In this document: positions 15,877-24,600 of the stretch, in pieces
Layout of the letters: each line of letters starts with the position of its first letter
How positions within the stretch are numbered: the stretch's first letter is position 1
Assembly (NCBI RefSeq): GCF_003226565.1
Contig: NZ_QKOE01000023.1
Location: 1 to 55,959, forward strand
From: Parazoarcus communis SWub3 = DSM 12120
GTDB lineage: Bacteria; Pseudomonadota; Gammaproteobacteria; Burkholderiales; Rhodocyclaceae
Direction of reading: 5' to 3'
Length of the DNA stretch: 55,959 nucleotides
The notes under the pieces: generated by a model
Database searches by the model: none
Seen by the model: the letters and a program-made list of their open reading frames with translations, nothing else
Told to the model about the DNA's origin: nothing
Position numbers and translations under genes: made by a program

Positions 15877-16905
15877 ATGGATGTTTCGCCCCGACTGGAT
15901 CTCAGCAAGATTTACCACAACCCGGTGTTCCACTCGCACTCGGCGGTGGAGTCCCACCATGAACTGAACCGCGCCATCACCGAGCACCAGCTGCGCTGGG
16001 GCCGTGGAGAAGTCTCCACTGCGCTCTACCGCCGCGAACTCAACCGCATCAGCATGATGATCCTCAGCTATGGTGCCGAGGTGGAAGTGCAGCCCGACGC
16101 CTTCAAGGACTTCGTGCTGGTGCAGATGCCGCTGCGCGGTGTCGCCGAGATCGAATCCGACGACGTCCCCTTGCGCCTGGAACGCGGCGAAGTGGCCGTC
16201 GTCGCCCCTCGCCGCAGCATCCGTCTGCTGTGGCAGCCGGGCTGTGAACAGCTGATCCTGAAGATTCCCACCGAGTTGTTGCGGCAGGTCTCCTGTCAGA
16301 CCTGTTCGCTCAGCCGCTGCCCCTCGGTGGCGACCGACTGCAGACCGTGGATCGATCCGGTGTTCAAGATCCAGCCGGGCATTGCAGCCCAATGGCAGGC
16401 ACTGCTGCAGCAACTGCTGTCGCTGCTGCCACCCAACGATGCGAGCCAGTTGCACCCCGCCTGGCTCAATCAGTTCGAGCAGACCGCTGCACTGTTCCTG
16501 CAGGCGCATCAGCCTTCCGTGCTGGAACGTGACACCCGCGGCGGCGAAGATCTGGCCGAGGTGGCCGTATCCAGCGCCATGGCCAATACCCGTCTGGCCA
16601 AGCTCGAAGACTACATCCGCCGCCGCCTGTTCGCGCCGCTGTCGCTGGCCGATCTGGCCAAGGCGGCGGGGGTCAGCCCGCGTACGCTCAACGTGCTGTG
16701 TCATCGCTACCGCGGCGTCGCACCCATGATCCTGCTGCGCAACCTGCGCCTGGAAGCGGCCCGCGACAAGCTGCTGGCCAATCCCGGCGTCAGCGTCACC
16801 GAAGTCGCGCTGGAGTATGGCTTTGGTCACCTTGGCCGCTTCTCCGCCTACTACCGCGAACGCTTCGGCGAACTGCCGCGGCAGACGCTGCTGGTGCGCC
16901 ACTGA
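15877..16905 (+). CDS. AraC-family transcriptional regulator
   Basis: A 342-aa regulator. The N-terminal half is an AraC-binding-like sensor domain (VLVQMPLRGVAEIESDDV, VAVVAPRRS). The C-terminal AraC DNA-binding domain carries both helix-turn-helices (LSLADLAKAAGVSPRTLNVL, then VTEVALEYGFGHLGRFSAYY). A cluster of four cysteines at about residues 132-148 (C-x2-C-x4-C-x6-C) is not a standard part of the family and might bind metal or sense redox state. GGAGA precedes ATG 15877. The gene lies between the binding-protein gene and the PYROXD2-like gene and may control either; which operators it uses is open. It is more distant from the two XylS-like paralogues further right. Confidence 0.9.
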   Translation: MDVSPRLDLSKIYHNPVFHSHSAVESHHELNRAITEHQLRWGRGEVSTALYRRELNRISMMILSYGAEVEVQPDAFKDFVLVQMPLRGVAEIESDDVPLRLERGEVAVVAPRRSIRLLWQPGCEQLILKIPTELLRQVSCQTCSLSRCPSVATDCRPWIDPVFKIQPGIAAQWQALLQQLLSLLPPNDASQLHPAWLNQFEQTAALFLQAHQPSVLERDTRGGEDLAEVAVSSAMANTRLAKLEDYIRRRLFAPLSLADLAKAAGVSPRTLNVLCHRYRGVAPMILLRNLRLEAARDKLLANPGVSVTEVALEYGFGHLGRFSAYYRERFGELPRQTLLVRH

Positions 16906-16918
16906 ACCACCTCACGCG

Positions 16919-16954
16919 TGCGAGATGCGGATACCGATCTGCGGGTAACGGATA
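16919..16954 (+). promoter_or_regulatory. Two tandem XylS-type boxes for the PYROXD2-like gene
   Basis: TGCG-N6-GGATA occurs twice, at 16919-16933 and 16940-16954, 21 bp apart as in the classical XylS/Pm arrangement. The proximal box ends 60 bp before the ATG at 17014. The boxes lie just after the stop of the AraC gene. Confidence 0.75.
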
Positions 16955-17013
16955 TTCTCCGCGCGGCGGTGGCAGCAGACTGAAGGGGATGCCACCCCCC
17001 AGAGATCTGAGCC

Positions 17014-18594
17014 ATGAGCAAATACGATGCGATCATCGTCGGCAGCGGGATCAACTCCCTTGTCTGCGCCGGCGTGCTGTCCAAACGCGGCAAGAAAGTA
17101 CTGGTGCTGGAGCGCGAAGCGGTGCTCGGCGGCTGTATCCGCACCGAGGCCTTGACCGCCCCGGGCTACCTGCACGACACCCTGTCCACCGCTCATCCGC
17201 TGTTCGTTACCGGCCCCGGCTATGCCGAGTTGAAGGACGCGCTGCACGCCAACGGCCTGGACTACGCCAACAACGCCACCCCGACCGGCGTGCTGCTGCC
17301 CGACGGGCGCTCGCTGATCCTCGGTCGCGACCGTGCAGCCAACATCGCCGCAATGAACGCACTGGCCGAGGGCGACGGCACGGCCTACGGCGAAGGCATG
17401 GCCTTTGTCGAACAGAATGCGGAACTGATCTTCTCACTGCTCGGCAACGAACTGTGGAGCTCCAGCGTCGGCAAGATGATGCTTGGCCGGGTGTGGAAGC
17501 ATGGCGCACACGAAACCCTGGCCTTCTTCGGCCCGGCGATGCAAAGCTGCCGTGCCTGGCTGGAAACGCAGTTCCAGTCCGACCTGACCCGCGCCCTGCT
17601 CGCCCCCTGGGTACTGCACACCGGCCTGGGGCCGGAGAGTGCCATGTCGGCGCTGATGGCAAAGGTGATCGCTTTCACGCTGGAAGCGGTCGGCCTGCCG
17701 CTGGTCAAGGGTGGCAACGCACGTACGGTTGACGCCTTCCGCGCGATGATCGAGCAGGCCGGCGGCCGCCTGGAAACCGGCGCGGATGTTGCCGAGGTAC
17801 TGGTCGATGGCGGCAAGGTACGTGGCGTGCGTACCGCCGACGGCCGCGTGCTCGAAGCCAGGCAGGTGATCTGCAACGTCACCCCGACCCAGCTCTACGG
17901 CCGTCTGCTGACCAACGGCAGCGCCCCTGCTCCGCTGCGCAAGCAGGCGCAGGAATACCGCTACGGCAAGGCCAACATGCAGATTCACCTGGCCTTGTCG
18001 GAGCGTCCCAAATGGGCCGACCCGGCGCTGGGCGAAGTGATCTACCTGCACCTGACCCCCGGGCTGGATGGCGTATCACGGGCGGTCAACGAGGCCGAGC
18101 GCGGCTTGCTGCCGGCCGAAGGTACGGTATGCGTCTGCCAGCCCTGCGCCGTCGACCCGTCGCGTGCGCCCGCGGGCGGCTGGGTGATGTGGATCCAGCT
18201 GCCCGAGTGCCCACGCACCGTGCGTGGCGACGCTGCAGGCGAGATCCCGGTGCCCGCCGACGGCCGCTGGACCCCCGAACTGGCCGATCGCTATGCCGAC
18301 CGCGCCATCGCCCGCATCGCCGCGCATGCTCCCAACCTGCAGGCCAGCATCATCGGCCGCAAGGTGGTGTCGCCAGCCGACCTGGAAGGCATGAACATCA
18401 ACCTGGTCGGCGGCGACCCGTACTCCGGCGAATGCGCGATCGACCAGTACCTGTTCTGGCGTCCGGTACGCGGCGTCAAGGATCACAGCACGCCGGTCAA
18501 GGGCCTGTACCACATCGGCGCCTCCACCCACCCCGGCCCTGGTCTGTCGGGGGCATCAGGCTTTCACGTCGCCAACGCGCTGGCCAAACGCTGA
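17014..18594 (+). CDS. PYROXD2/CrtI-like FAD-dependent oxidoreductase
   Basis: A 526-aa flavoprotein. The N-terminal FAD-binding motif is IIVGSGINSLVCAGVLSKRG followed by VLVLEREAVLGG, as in phytoene-desaturase-like and PYROXD2-like proteins. The C-terminus has the second FAD motif GLYHIGASTHPGPGLSG. Carotenoid-desaturase relatives oxidise or isomerise C-C bonds in hydrophobic substrates; no carotenoid genes are nearby, so carotenoid synthesis is unlikely. The XylS-type boxes in front suggest that it is part of the inducible pathway, perhaps as a dehydrogenase of an alicyclic or lipid-like intermediate (inference). It is convergent with the globin-GGDEF-EAL gene. Confidence 0.88.
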   Translation: MSKYDAIIVGSGINSLVCAGVLSKRGKKVLVLEREAVLGGCIRTEALTAPGYLHDTLSTAHPLFVTGPGYAELKDALHANGLDYANNATPTGVLLPDGRSLILGRDRAANIAAMNALAEGDGTAYGEGMAFVEQNAELIFSLLGNELWSSSVGKMMLGRVWKHGAHETLAFFGPAMQSCRAWLETQFQSDLTRALLAPWVLHTGLGPESAMSALMAKVIAFTLEAVGLPLVKGGNARTVDAFRAMIEQAGGRLETGADVAEVLVDGGKVRGVRTADGRVLEARQVICNVTPTQLYGRLLTNGSAPAPLRKQAQEYRYGKANMQIHLALSERPKWADPALGEVIYLHLTPGLDGVSRAVNEAERGLLPAEGTVCVCQPCAVDPSRAPAGGWVMWIQLPECPRTVRGDAAGEIPVPADGRWTPELADRYADRAIARIAAHAPNLQASIIGRKVVSPADLEGMNINLVGGDPYSGECAIDQYLFWRPVRGVKDHSTPVKGLYHIGASTHPGPGLSGASGFHVANALAKR

Positions 18595-18617
18595 GCGGAG
18601 TGCCTGCCGATCGCCCC

Positions 18618-18655
18618 CCCTCCGGTCCGTCCGATCAAGACGGCGGACCGGAGGG
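18618..18655. terminator. Bidirectional terminator between convergent genes
   Basis: A perfect 12-bp stem (CCCTCCGGTCCG at 18618-18629 with its complement at 18644-18655) encloses a 14-nt loop. The right arm overlaps the last codons of the minus-strand gene. No long T-run is present on either side. Confidence 0.55.
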
Positions 18656-21235
18656 TGCCAGCCAGTGGATTGCGAACATTTCGGGCGACAGGGCCTTGCT
18701 GAAATAATAGCCCTGCGCCTCATCGCACCCCAGGCTGCGCAGGGTGTCCAGCTGGGCAAGCTCCTCCACGCCCTCCGCCAGGGTCTTCAGGCCGAGACTG
18801 CGGGCCATGGCGATGATGGTGCTGACAATGCTGAGATCGTTGCGATCCGTCAGCATCTGACGCACAAACGACATGTCGATCTTCAGGGTGCTTGCCGGAA
18901 AACGCTTCAGGTAGGAAAGCGACGAATGCCCCGTGCCAAAATCGTCAATTGCAAAGGCGAAACCGGCATCGACCAGCATTGCCGTGACACGCCTCGCCGA
19001 CTCGGGGTCGGTCATCATGCTCGACTCCGTGATCTCAAGCTCGATCGCGCTGGGCGAGACGCCCGCCTCGCGTGTGATCATCAGCGCTCTTGACGCAAAA
19101 TCCTGCTGCTCGATCTGCTCGGTCGCGACATTGATCGCCAGGCGCTCAGGCAGGCGCAAACCCGCCCGGGCCCAGAACTGCAGTTGCCAGCACGCCTGCT
19201 TCAGAACCCACTCGCCCAGACTCACCATCAGGCCACGCTCGATGGCCACCGGAATGAACTCGGCCGGACTGACCCAACCCCATTCTTCGTCGTGCCATCT
19301 CAGCAGGGCCTCGGCCCCGGTCAGTTTTCCGCTTTTGAGGTCACATTGCGGCTGGTAGTGCAATTGCAGGCCGTTGTTGCTCAATGCACGGGAGAAACGC
19401 CGGGCCAGCTCCATGCGACGCGCAAGATCCTCCCCCATCTCCTGGCTGTAGAAGGCATATCCACCGCCCTCTGCCTTGGCCTTGTACATCGCGATGTCCG
19501 CGTGCTTGAGCAGTACATGTCCATCTGCGCCGTCGTTCGGATAAATGGCAATGCCCGTGCTGGCACCCAGCAGAAACGAGCAACCTCCGACCTCGACCGG
19601 AGCGAGCATCGTCCGATGCAAGCGCTCCGCTATCAATGTTGCGGCGGACCGGCCGGTCTGATGTGCAATGATGACAAACTCGTCGCCCCCCAGCCGGGCA
19701 AGGGTCTCGTCATGACGCAGGGCGGCGCGAAAACGGCGTGCAAGCTCGGTCAGGACCAGATCACCGCAGGCATGCCCCTGGGTATCGTTGATTTCCTTGA
19801 AGCGGTCGAGATCCACAAACATCAACGATAGCGAAGTACCCTGACGTTCGGCCAGCGCCAGGGCCTGCATCAATCTGTCCTGAAACAAGGCCCGGTTGGG
19901 CAGACCGGTCAATGGGTCGTAGAACGCCAGTTGCTCGATCTGCATCTCGGCAATCCGGCGCTCGGTAATGTCCTGCACTGTGCCGGTAGCCGAGAGGAAC
20001 TCACCTTCCGGATTGACCGCGACCTTTACACGATGCTCCAGCCATAGGGTCTCGCCGTTGATCTTGACGCGGTACTCGAGCCGGGATTCGCCCCCCCGCA
20101 TGGAGACCCACCAAGCCCGTACCACGCGATCGCGGTCATCCGGGTGAACCCGCTCGAAAAAGGTCGTCGAGCTGAAGCTGCGCCCAGCACAGATGCCAAG
20201 CAGCCTGCAGGTTTCATCCGAACATTCGATCCGACCGCCCGCTTCGGGCGGGCGATCCATGCGCCAGCTGCCGATCTTGGCAACCGCCTGCGCTTCACGC
20301 AGCATCGCCTCGCTTTGCTGCAACTGCACTTCGGCGTGCTGACGAAAAAGCTCAGCCTCACTGAGCGGCTCGATGACCAGCAACAGCTGTCCATCCTCGT
20401 CAGCCAGACAGACATTGCGTAGTGTCACCCGCGCCTGTCTGACGGGCCCACCACCGGCCACGCTCAGCGAGAACGGCAGGTCCTGCCGCTCGCCACCTTC
20501 ACGTATCACTTGCGCGGCAGCATCGACCAACGCCGCAGAGTCGAACACCTGCCCAAGCTGCAGGCCAAGCACGCCCGGCAGCGACAACTCGAACAGTTGC
20601 AAACCCGCTCGATTCACGGACAGGATCGATAAGTCATGTGCCAGCACGAAAATCCCGTCGTGCATGGTCTCGAACACCATTTCGGCATAGTTTCTCAGCC
20701 CCTGGATGGTCTGGTCGCGCGCCTCGATGTAGGTTTCGATGGCCAAGCCCATGTCGAACAGCACGATCTTGATCAAGGCCTGCATGGTCTCGACAAAATC
20801 GACGTTATCGACCCCGAAGCGACGGGCACTTTCCGGCAACAGGCCAACCAGATACTTGGCGTAGGCGCCGAGATACCAGGACGGCCCCAGCCCGACACGG
20901 TGATGCGCCATGCCGACCCGCAGACGGTGAAGGATGTAATCCTTGCCATAGTCACCCGCGGTCAGTCCCTCGAAATACGTCACCTGCGAGCGTTGCAGCC
21001 GCTCCAGGGTTTCGGTGTCGGAGACGAAGGAACGGGTTGCCTCGAATGACAGCACATGCCGATAGAACTCAGCGGCAAACTCCGGCGCATAGCCCCGGAG
21101 CAACTCGTGCAGCCCCCGCAGGCAGTCGATGTCCTTGTCACCGAAATCGAGGAAGGCCTTCCGAAGCGCAATACCCTCTTTGCTTAGATCAAGGGCCGTA
21201 CTGAAACGGCTGAATTCCGTCGCGCCCGAATCCAC
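18635..21235 (-). CDS. Globin-coupled sensor with PAS, GGDEF and EAL domains
   Basis: An 866-aa c-di-GMP enzyme. Protoglobin-type sensor at about 15-175 (AHHRVGLGPSWYLGAY contains the likely haem-ligand His); PAS at about 185-300; PAS/PAC at about 310-430; GGDEF at about 440-600 with an intact GGDEF motif; EAL at about 610-860 with EALLRW, DDFGTG, AEGVEE and QGYYF intact. The I-site is RHDE rather than RxxD, so product inhibition may be absent. Predicted to sense O2 or another haem ligand and tune c-di-GMP in the cytoplasm, with both synthetic and degrading domains apparently competent. A close paralogue with the same architecture is encoded at 45312-47891. Confidence 0.92.
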   Translation of the reverse strand: MDSGATEFSRFSTALDLSKEGIALRKAFLDFGDKDIDCLRGLHELLRGYAPEFAAEFYRHVLSFEATRSFVSDTETLERLQRSQVTYFEGLTAGDYGKDYILHRLRVGMAHHRVGLGPSWYLGAYAKYLVGLLPESARRFGVDNVDFVETMQALIKIVLFDMGLAIETYIEARDQTIQGLRNYAEMVFETMHDGIFVLAHDLSILSVNRAGLQLFELSLPGVLGLQLGQVFDSAALVDAAAQVIREGGERQDLPFSLSVAGGGPVRQARVTLRNVCLADEDGQLLLVIEPLSEAELFRQHAEVQLQQSEAMLREAQAVAKIGSWRMDRPPEAGGRIECSDETCRLLGICAGRSFSSTTFFERVHPDDRDRVVRAWWVSMRGGESRLEYRVKINGETLWLEHRVKVAVNPEGEFLSATGTVQDITERRIAEMQIEQLAFYDPLTGLPNRALFQDRLMQALALAERQGTSLSLMFVDLDRFKEINDTQGHACGDLVLTELARRFRAALRHDETLARLGGDEFVIIAHQTGRSAATLIAERLHRTMLAPVEVGGCSFLLGASTGIAIYPNDGADGHVLLKHADIAMYKAKAEGGGYAFYSQEMGEDLARRMELARRFSRALSNNGLQLHYQPQCDLKSGKLTGAEALLRWHDEEWGWVSPAEFIPVAIERGLMVSLGEWVLKQACWQLQFWARAGLRLPERLAINVATEQIEQQDFASRALMITREAGVSPSAIELEITESSMMTDPESARRVTAMLVDAGFAFAIDDFGTGHSSLSYLKRFPASTLKIDMSFVRQMLTDRNDLSIVSTIIAMARSLGLKTLAEGVEELAQLDTLRSLGCDEAQGYYFSKALSPEMFAIHWLAPSGPPS

Positions 21236-21238
21236 GGT

Positions 21239-21346
21239 TCAATCCCCCTGGCAGATGTCACAGCCACCCGGACCGGAACGAGCACAGAAGGCGCACGCAT
21301 GCGAAATGCGCGCTGCGTGAAACGCGGCAAAGTCGTGTTCAATCAT
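21239..21346 (-). CDS. Possible 35-aa four-cysteine peptide upstream of the globin sensor
   Basis: A short frame from ATG 21346 ends three bases before the start of the globin-coupled sensor. The peptide has a CAFC ... CDIC arrangement (two CxxC pairs 7 residues apart) near its end, a zinc-ribbon or haem-binding-like pattern. The ribosome site is weak. No family is recognised; the case rests on the cysteine spacing and on the tight junction with the sensor gene. The 280 bp further left to the histidine kinase gene (21347-21627) show nothing else. Confidence 0.35.
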   Translation of the reverse strand: MIEHDFAAFHAARISHACAFCARSGPGGCDICQGD

Positions 21347-21627
21347 AGAGGCCCCGTGAACGGTGGTCGGTCGCATCGACGTGAAAGCTGGACGTAATGC
21401 TTTCCACGACACTTGGGGCGGAGATTGGGCCCAAAACTGCGTTCTCATGGCAGTCGCCACAAGAAGCCATGACATCCGAACAGCGGGGGGTTGGGCTGAT
21501 CCGAATCACATACGCCAGAGCGCTTCAACACCCTCCAGGCGATGTGGACATCAATTTGCCTGATGCATGGATAAAAATCAATGACAAAGAATCATTTCAA
21601 GTCTGAAATAAGCCTTTGTGATAACGC

Positions 21628-22536
21628 CTACACCCCACCGACATGCTCCACGATCAACACCGGCGGCGCCACGATCAGTCGGACCTCGACAGTGTCCTCG
21701 ATCTGGCTGAATCTGACTTCGGTTCCGGGGGTCGAAAACAGCGCATGCACCAGACCCAATCCGGAACCGCTACCCCGTCCGGTCAGGAAATCGAATCCCA
21801 CCGGAAGTCTCCCTTGATTGACAATGGTGACCAAGGCGCCGTCACCGCCTCGTGCAAGGCTTACTTTTGGGGGACAAGGCACCGCCGGCGCACTGAGGTG
21901 CTTGACCGCATTGATCAACAATTCATTCAGGATCAGCGCAAGCGCCACTGCCTCACCCTCGCGAACCAGTAGCGGCTGCGTATCATCAGGCTCCAGGGAT
22001 GCCTCGACCACGCACCCTGTCAGCATCGTCACATTCGCCACGATCGCGGTTAACAGCTCTTGCAGGCTGATCAGGTGATGGTCGGCCCGCCCATGAAGAC
22101 CATGCGCCAGCGCCACCGTCTTGACCTGCGAAATGACGCTTCGGATGGCGTCTGCAGCGTCCGGACGTCTGACGGACTCCCGCTGCAACAGGCCAATGAC
22201 GACCTGCAGATTGTTTCGAATGCGGTGATGTACTTCAGCCGTGAGGGCATTGCGCAAGTGTACGGACCGCATCCGCTCCGCCTGCTCCGGTATCGGCTGG
22301 GATTCACGCAGATGACGGTAGTAATCCCGATCTCTGCGCAAACGCAGCACTTCGTGTGCAAGACGTTGATTCTGTTCTTGAAGGGCCTCGATCCTTGCGC
22401 TAAGGACTGCAGTCTGCCGATCTTGGGCAGCGGAGGCTGCACCGTGATCCAGTCCGGCATCGCCTTCGAGACGATCTTCAGGCACGGGTGGTGGTGACTT
22501 CATGCTCATCAACCCCCCGTCTTGTGCAACCATCAT
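21628..22536 (-). CDS. Soluble HisKA_2-type histidine kinase
   Basis: About 302 aa without membrane segments. A coiled-coil-like N-terminus (about 30-85) is followed by the HisKA_2 phosphoacceptor block LTAEVHHRIRNNLQVVIGLL (His in HHR) and an HATPase_c domain with the N-box ALILNELLINAVKH and the G-box GSGSGLGLV. ATG 22536 or the later ATG 22503, which has a G-rich stretch upstream, may be the true start. Paralogue of the membrane kinase encoded just upstream on the same strand (37 bp gap). Likely phosphorylates the nearby REC-ANTAR regulator; HisKA_2 kinases are the usual partners of ANTAR regulators. Confidence 0.88.
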   Translation of the reverse strand: MMVAQDGGLMSMKSPPPVPEDRLEGDAGLDHGAASAAQDRQTAVLSARIEALQEQNQRLAHEVLRLRRDRDYYRHLRESQPIPEQAERMRSVHLRNALTAEVHHRIRNNLQVVIGLLQRESVRRPDAADAIRSVISQVKTVALAHGLHGRADHHLISLQELLTAIVANVTMLTGCVVEASLEPDDTQPLLVREGEAVALALILNELLINAVKHLSAPAVPCPPKVSLARGGDGALVTIVNQGRLPVGFDFLTGRGSGSGLGLVHALFSTPGTEVRFSQIEDTVEVRLIVAPPVLIVEHVGGV

Positions 22537-22573
22537 TGACCCGCCAATAGGGACGACGGATTGGGAATGAATG

Positions 22574-23566
22574 CTAATCTACCTGTGCATCTGGTCTCAA
22601 TTGTGGCAAACCCTCAAGCAGGCGAATGACCGGCGGCCCGATGTCAAGGCTCACCTCGACCTTGTCGCCCACCTGTTTGAAGTCGACATCGACACCAGGA
22701 TTCGGCAGCAAGGCCGAAACCAGCCCCAACCCCATGCCGGCCCCTGCCCCCACCCCGAAGTCGAACCCTGCGGGCAGACAACCACGATTGGTAATCGAGA
22801 TACGGGCGCGACCTGCTTCCCGCAGGAAGTTCACGTCCACTGCCGTCCCCTCACCCGTCACGCTCGCGTGCTTGACCGCATTGGTCAATAACTCATTCAA
22901 GATCAGTGCTATGGCAACGGTCTCGTTCTCCCTGATCAGCAAACGCCCCTGTGCAGCCTGCACTCCGCGGAGGGAAATCATCACCCCGGTCAGTGATGAG
23001 ACGCTGTTGACAATGACAGGTAACAACTCGCACAACATCACGCTGTGGCGCGTCACCTGGCCGTAGAGCCCATGTACGACGGCAACCGCCTGCACCTGAG
23101 AAACCGCTGCATCAATCGCCGCCTGTGCTTCCGGCTGCTTGAGCGCAGTGCGGCGCAACAGTCCCACGACGGCCTGAAGATTGTTCTTGATCCTGTGATG
23201 AACTTCCTGCGTCAGCGCATTGCGCAGATACGGAGCTTGTGCCGCCTCCCCGGTGTGCATCTGCGGGCCTTCGGTACCTGCGCGCACGGAACCGTCCGTC
23301 TTCGGCAAGTGATCGACGCCGCCTTCACCCGGGGTGCCCTGAGGCGCGCCATCCGGGTGTTCGACTGCGGCCGTGATGACCCAGCGAAACACCGCGACTG
23401 CAATCAGTATTTCAAAGACGACCGATCCCCAAAGCCATGCCGACAGGGCCTGAGGCGACAGCGCCGGCTCAACTCGCAAACCCAGCAGCGAAAGCACGAT
23501 CGGTGGACACAGCAGAAACAAGAAACTCAAACCAAGCCTGGCTTTCAGGCTGCATCCTGCACGCAT
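22574..23566 (-). CDS. Membrane HisKA_2-type histidine kinase
   Basis: A 330-aa kinase with two N-terminal membrane helices (about 10-28 and 40-65) with almost no periplasmic domain between them, then a linker, the phosphoacceptor LTQEVHHRIKNNLQAVVGLL and an HATPase_c domain (ALILNELLTNAVKH, GAGMGLGLV). The catalytic part is paralogous to the adjacent soluble kinase, so the pair probably arose by duplication with gain or loss of the membrane part. Part of a minus-strand block REC-ANTAR, membrane kinase, soluble kinase. The short exterior suggests sensing within the membrane or through a partner. Confidence 0.88.
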   Translation of the reverse strand: MRAGCSLKARLGLSFLFLLCPPIVLSLLGLRVEPALSPQALSAWLWGSVVFEILIAVAVFRWVITAAVEHPDGAPQGTPGEGGVDHLPKTDGSVRAGTEGPQMHTGEAAQAPYLRNALTQEVHHRIKNNLQAVVGLLRRTALKQPEAQAAIDAAVSQVQAVAVVHGLYGQVTRHSVMLCELLPVIVNSVSSLTGVMISLRGVQAAQGRLLIRENETVAIALILNELLTNAVKHASVTGEGTAVDVNFLREAGRARISITNRGCLPAGFDFGVGAGAGMGLGLVSALLPNPGVDVDFKQVGDKVEVSLDIGPPVIRLLEGLPQLRPDAQVD

Positions 23567-23810
23567 ACGCCCCCCCGTGGACCACGCGCAGGCCCACCAT
23601 CACCGACCCTGACGAAATGAAATGAAAACGGGCGAGGGTTGGGCCCGGACAAAGATGCGCTTGTCGCAGGTGCTGGGCGACAGGATATGTATTGTGCCCG
23701 ATCAAGGGTGAAGACTGGTACTCCAAGTGTCAGGATCGGATGCGTGGAGAGGTCGGCGGGTCGCAGCAATGGGCACAACTGAATACCACCGAAGGGACAT
23801 CGGATGCGGG

Positions 23811-24404
23811 TCAACGCTCATCGCGCAGGAGGCGATTGATGTCCTCTACCGCCTGAATCAGCGATTCGGCAATTTCGCTGACTTTGCGTCGCTGCGAACG
23901 CGCCCGGGCACGCAACAGATCGAAGGCTTCCTGACGGTCAAGTCCCTTGCGCACCATGATGATGCCGACCGCCGTCCGCGTCTTCTGCTCCACCATCAGG
24001 GCTTTTTCCAGATGCTCGTTGGCGTGGCGCAAGCCTTCAATCTCCCTGGCACGCGCAATCGACGCCTCGATGAATGGAACAAGCTGGGAGACGTCAACGG
24101 GCTTGATCAGATAGCCCATCGCACCAGCGTCAGCCGCCTCGCGCACAACGGACTTGTCGCCATAGGCGGACAGGAACACGAAAGGCGGACCACTGCGCTC
24201 GATCAGCATATGTGCCAATTCCAGACCACTGGTCCCGGGCATGCGCATGTCCAGCACGGCGAGATCGAACGAACGTTCTCCAACACGCTGAATGGCTTCG
24301 TCCGCAGAAACCGCGACTGCCACTTCATAGCCGAGATCGCGCAGCCCCTCCGCCAGCAGGTTGAGAATCACACGATCGTCATCGACCAGCAAAACACTTT
24401 TCAT
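23811..24404 (-). CDS. REC-ANTAR response regulator (transcription antiterminator)
   Basis: A 197-aa two-domain protein. The receiver domain has the acidic pocket in LLVDDDR, phospho-acceptor D52 (VLDMRMPG), S79 and K101. A coiled linker leads to a C-terminal ANTAR domain (about 140-192: TAVGIIMVRKGLDRQEAFDLL). ANTAR proteins bind paired hexaloop hairpins in nascent RNA and prevent termination, as in EutV and NasR. The two HisKA_2 kinases downstream are probable phosphodonors. The target RNA is not identified; no clear dual-hexaloop leader was found close by. Confidence 0.92.
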   Translation of the reverse strand: MKSVLLVDDDRVILNLLAEGLRDLGYEVAVAVSADEAIQRVGERSFDLAVLDMRMPGTSGLELAHMLIERSGPPFVFLSAYGDKSVVREAADAGAMGYLIKPVDVSQLVPFIEASIARAREIEGLRHANEHLEKALMVEQKTRTAVGIIMVRKGLDRQEAFDLLRARARSQRRKVSEIAESLIQAVEDINRLLRDER

Positions 24405-24499
24405 ACCGTCCCCTTGGGTGTCTCCAGCGCCAAGTGTAGGACAGGATCAGCAAAAAGTACTACGCCTGCCAGTCAATGAGCGGCATATCGAGCACGTGT

Positions 24500-24543
24500 C
24501 TGCAAATGCTTCATACCCGGTTCCGGGCATGAAGCATTTGCAG
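24500..24543. terminator. Long near-perfect hairpin between the GMC operon and the ANTAR regulator
   Basis: A 15-bp outer stem (24500-24514 with 24529-24543) surrounds an inner CCGGG/CCCGG stem with a 2-nt loop and a single A-C mismatch. It lies downstream of the minus-strand GMC operon and upstream of the regulator gene. No T-run follows on either strand, so it may be a factor-dependent terminator, an RNA-stabilising 3' end or an operator. Confidence 0.55.
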
Positions 24544-24600
24544 GGTGGCGACGCGACGATCCGGCGCAGGCCTGCAGGGTCGATGACTTGATGCTCCGCG

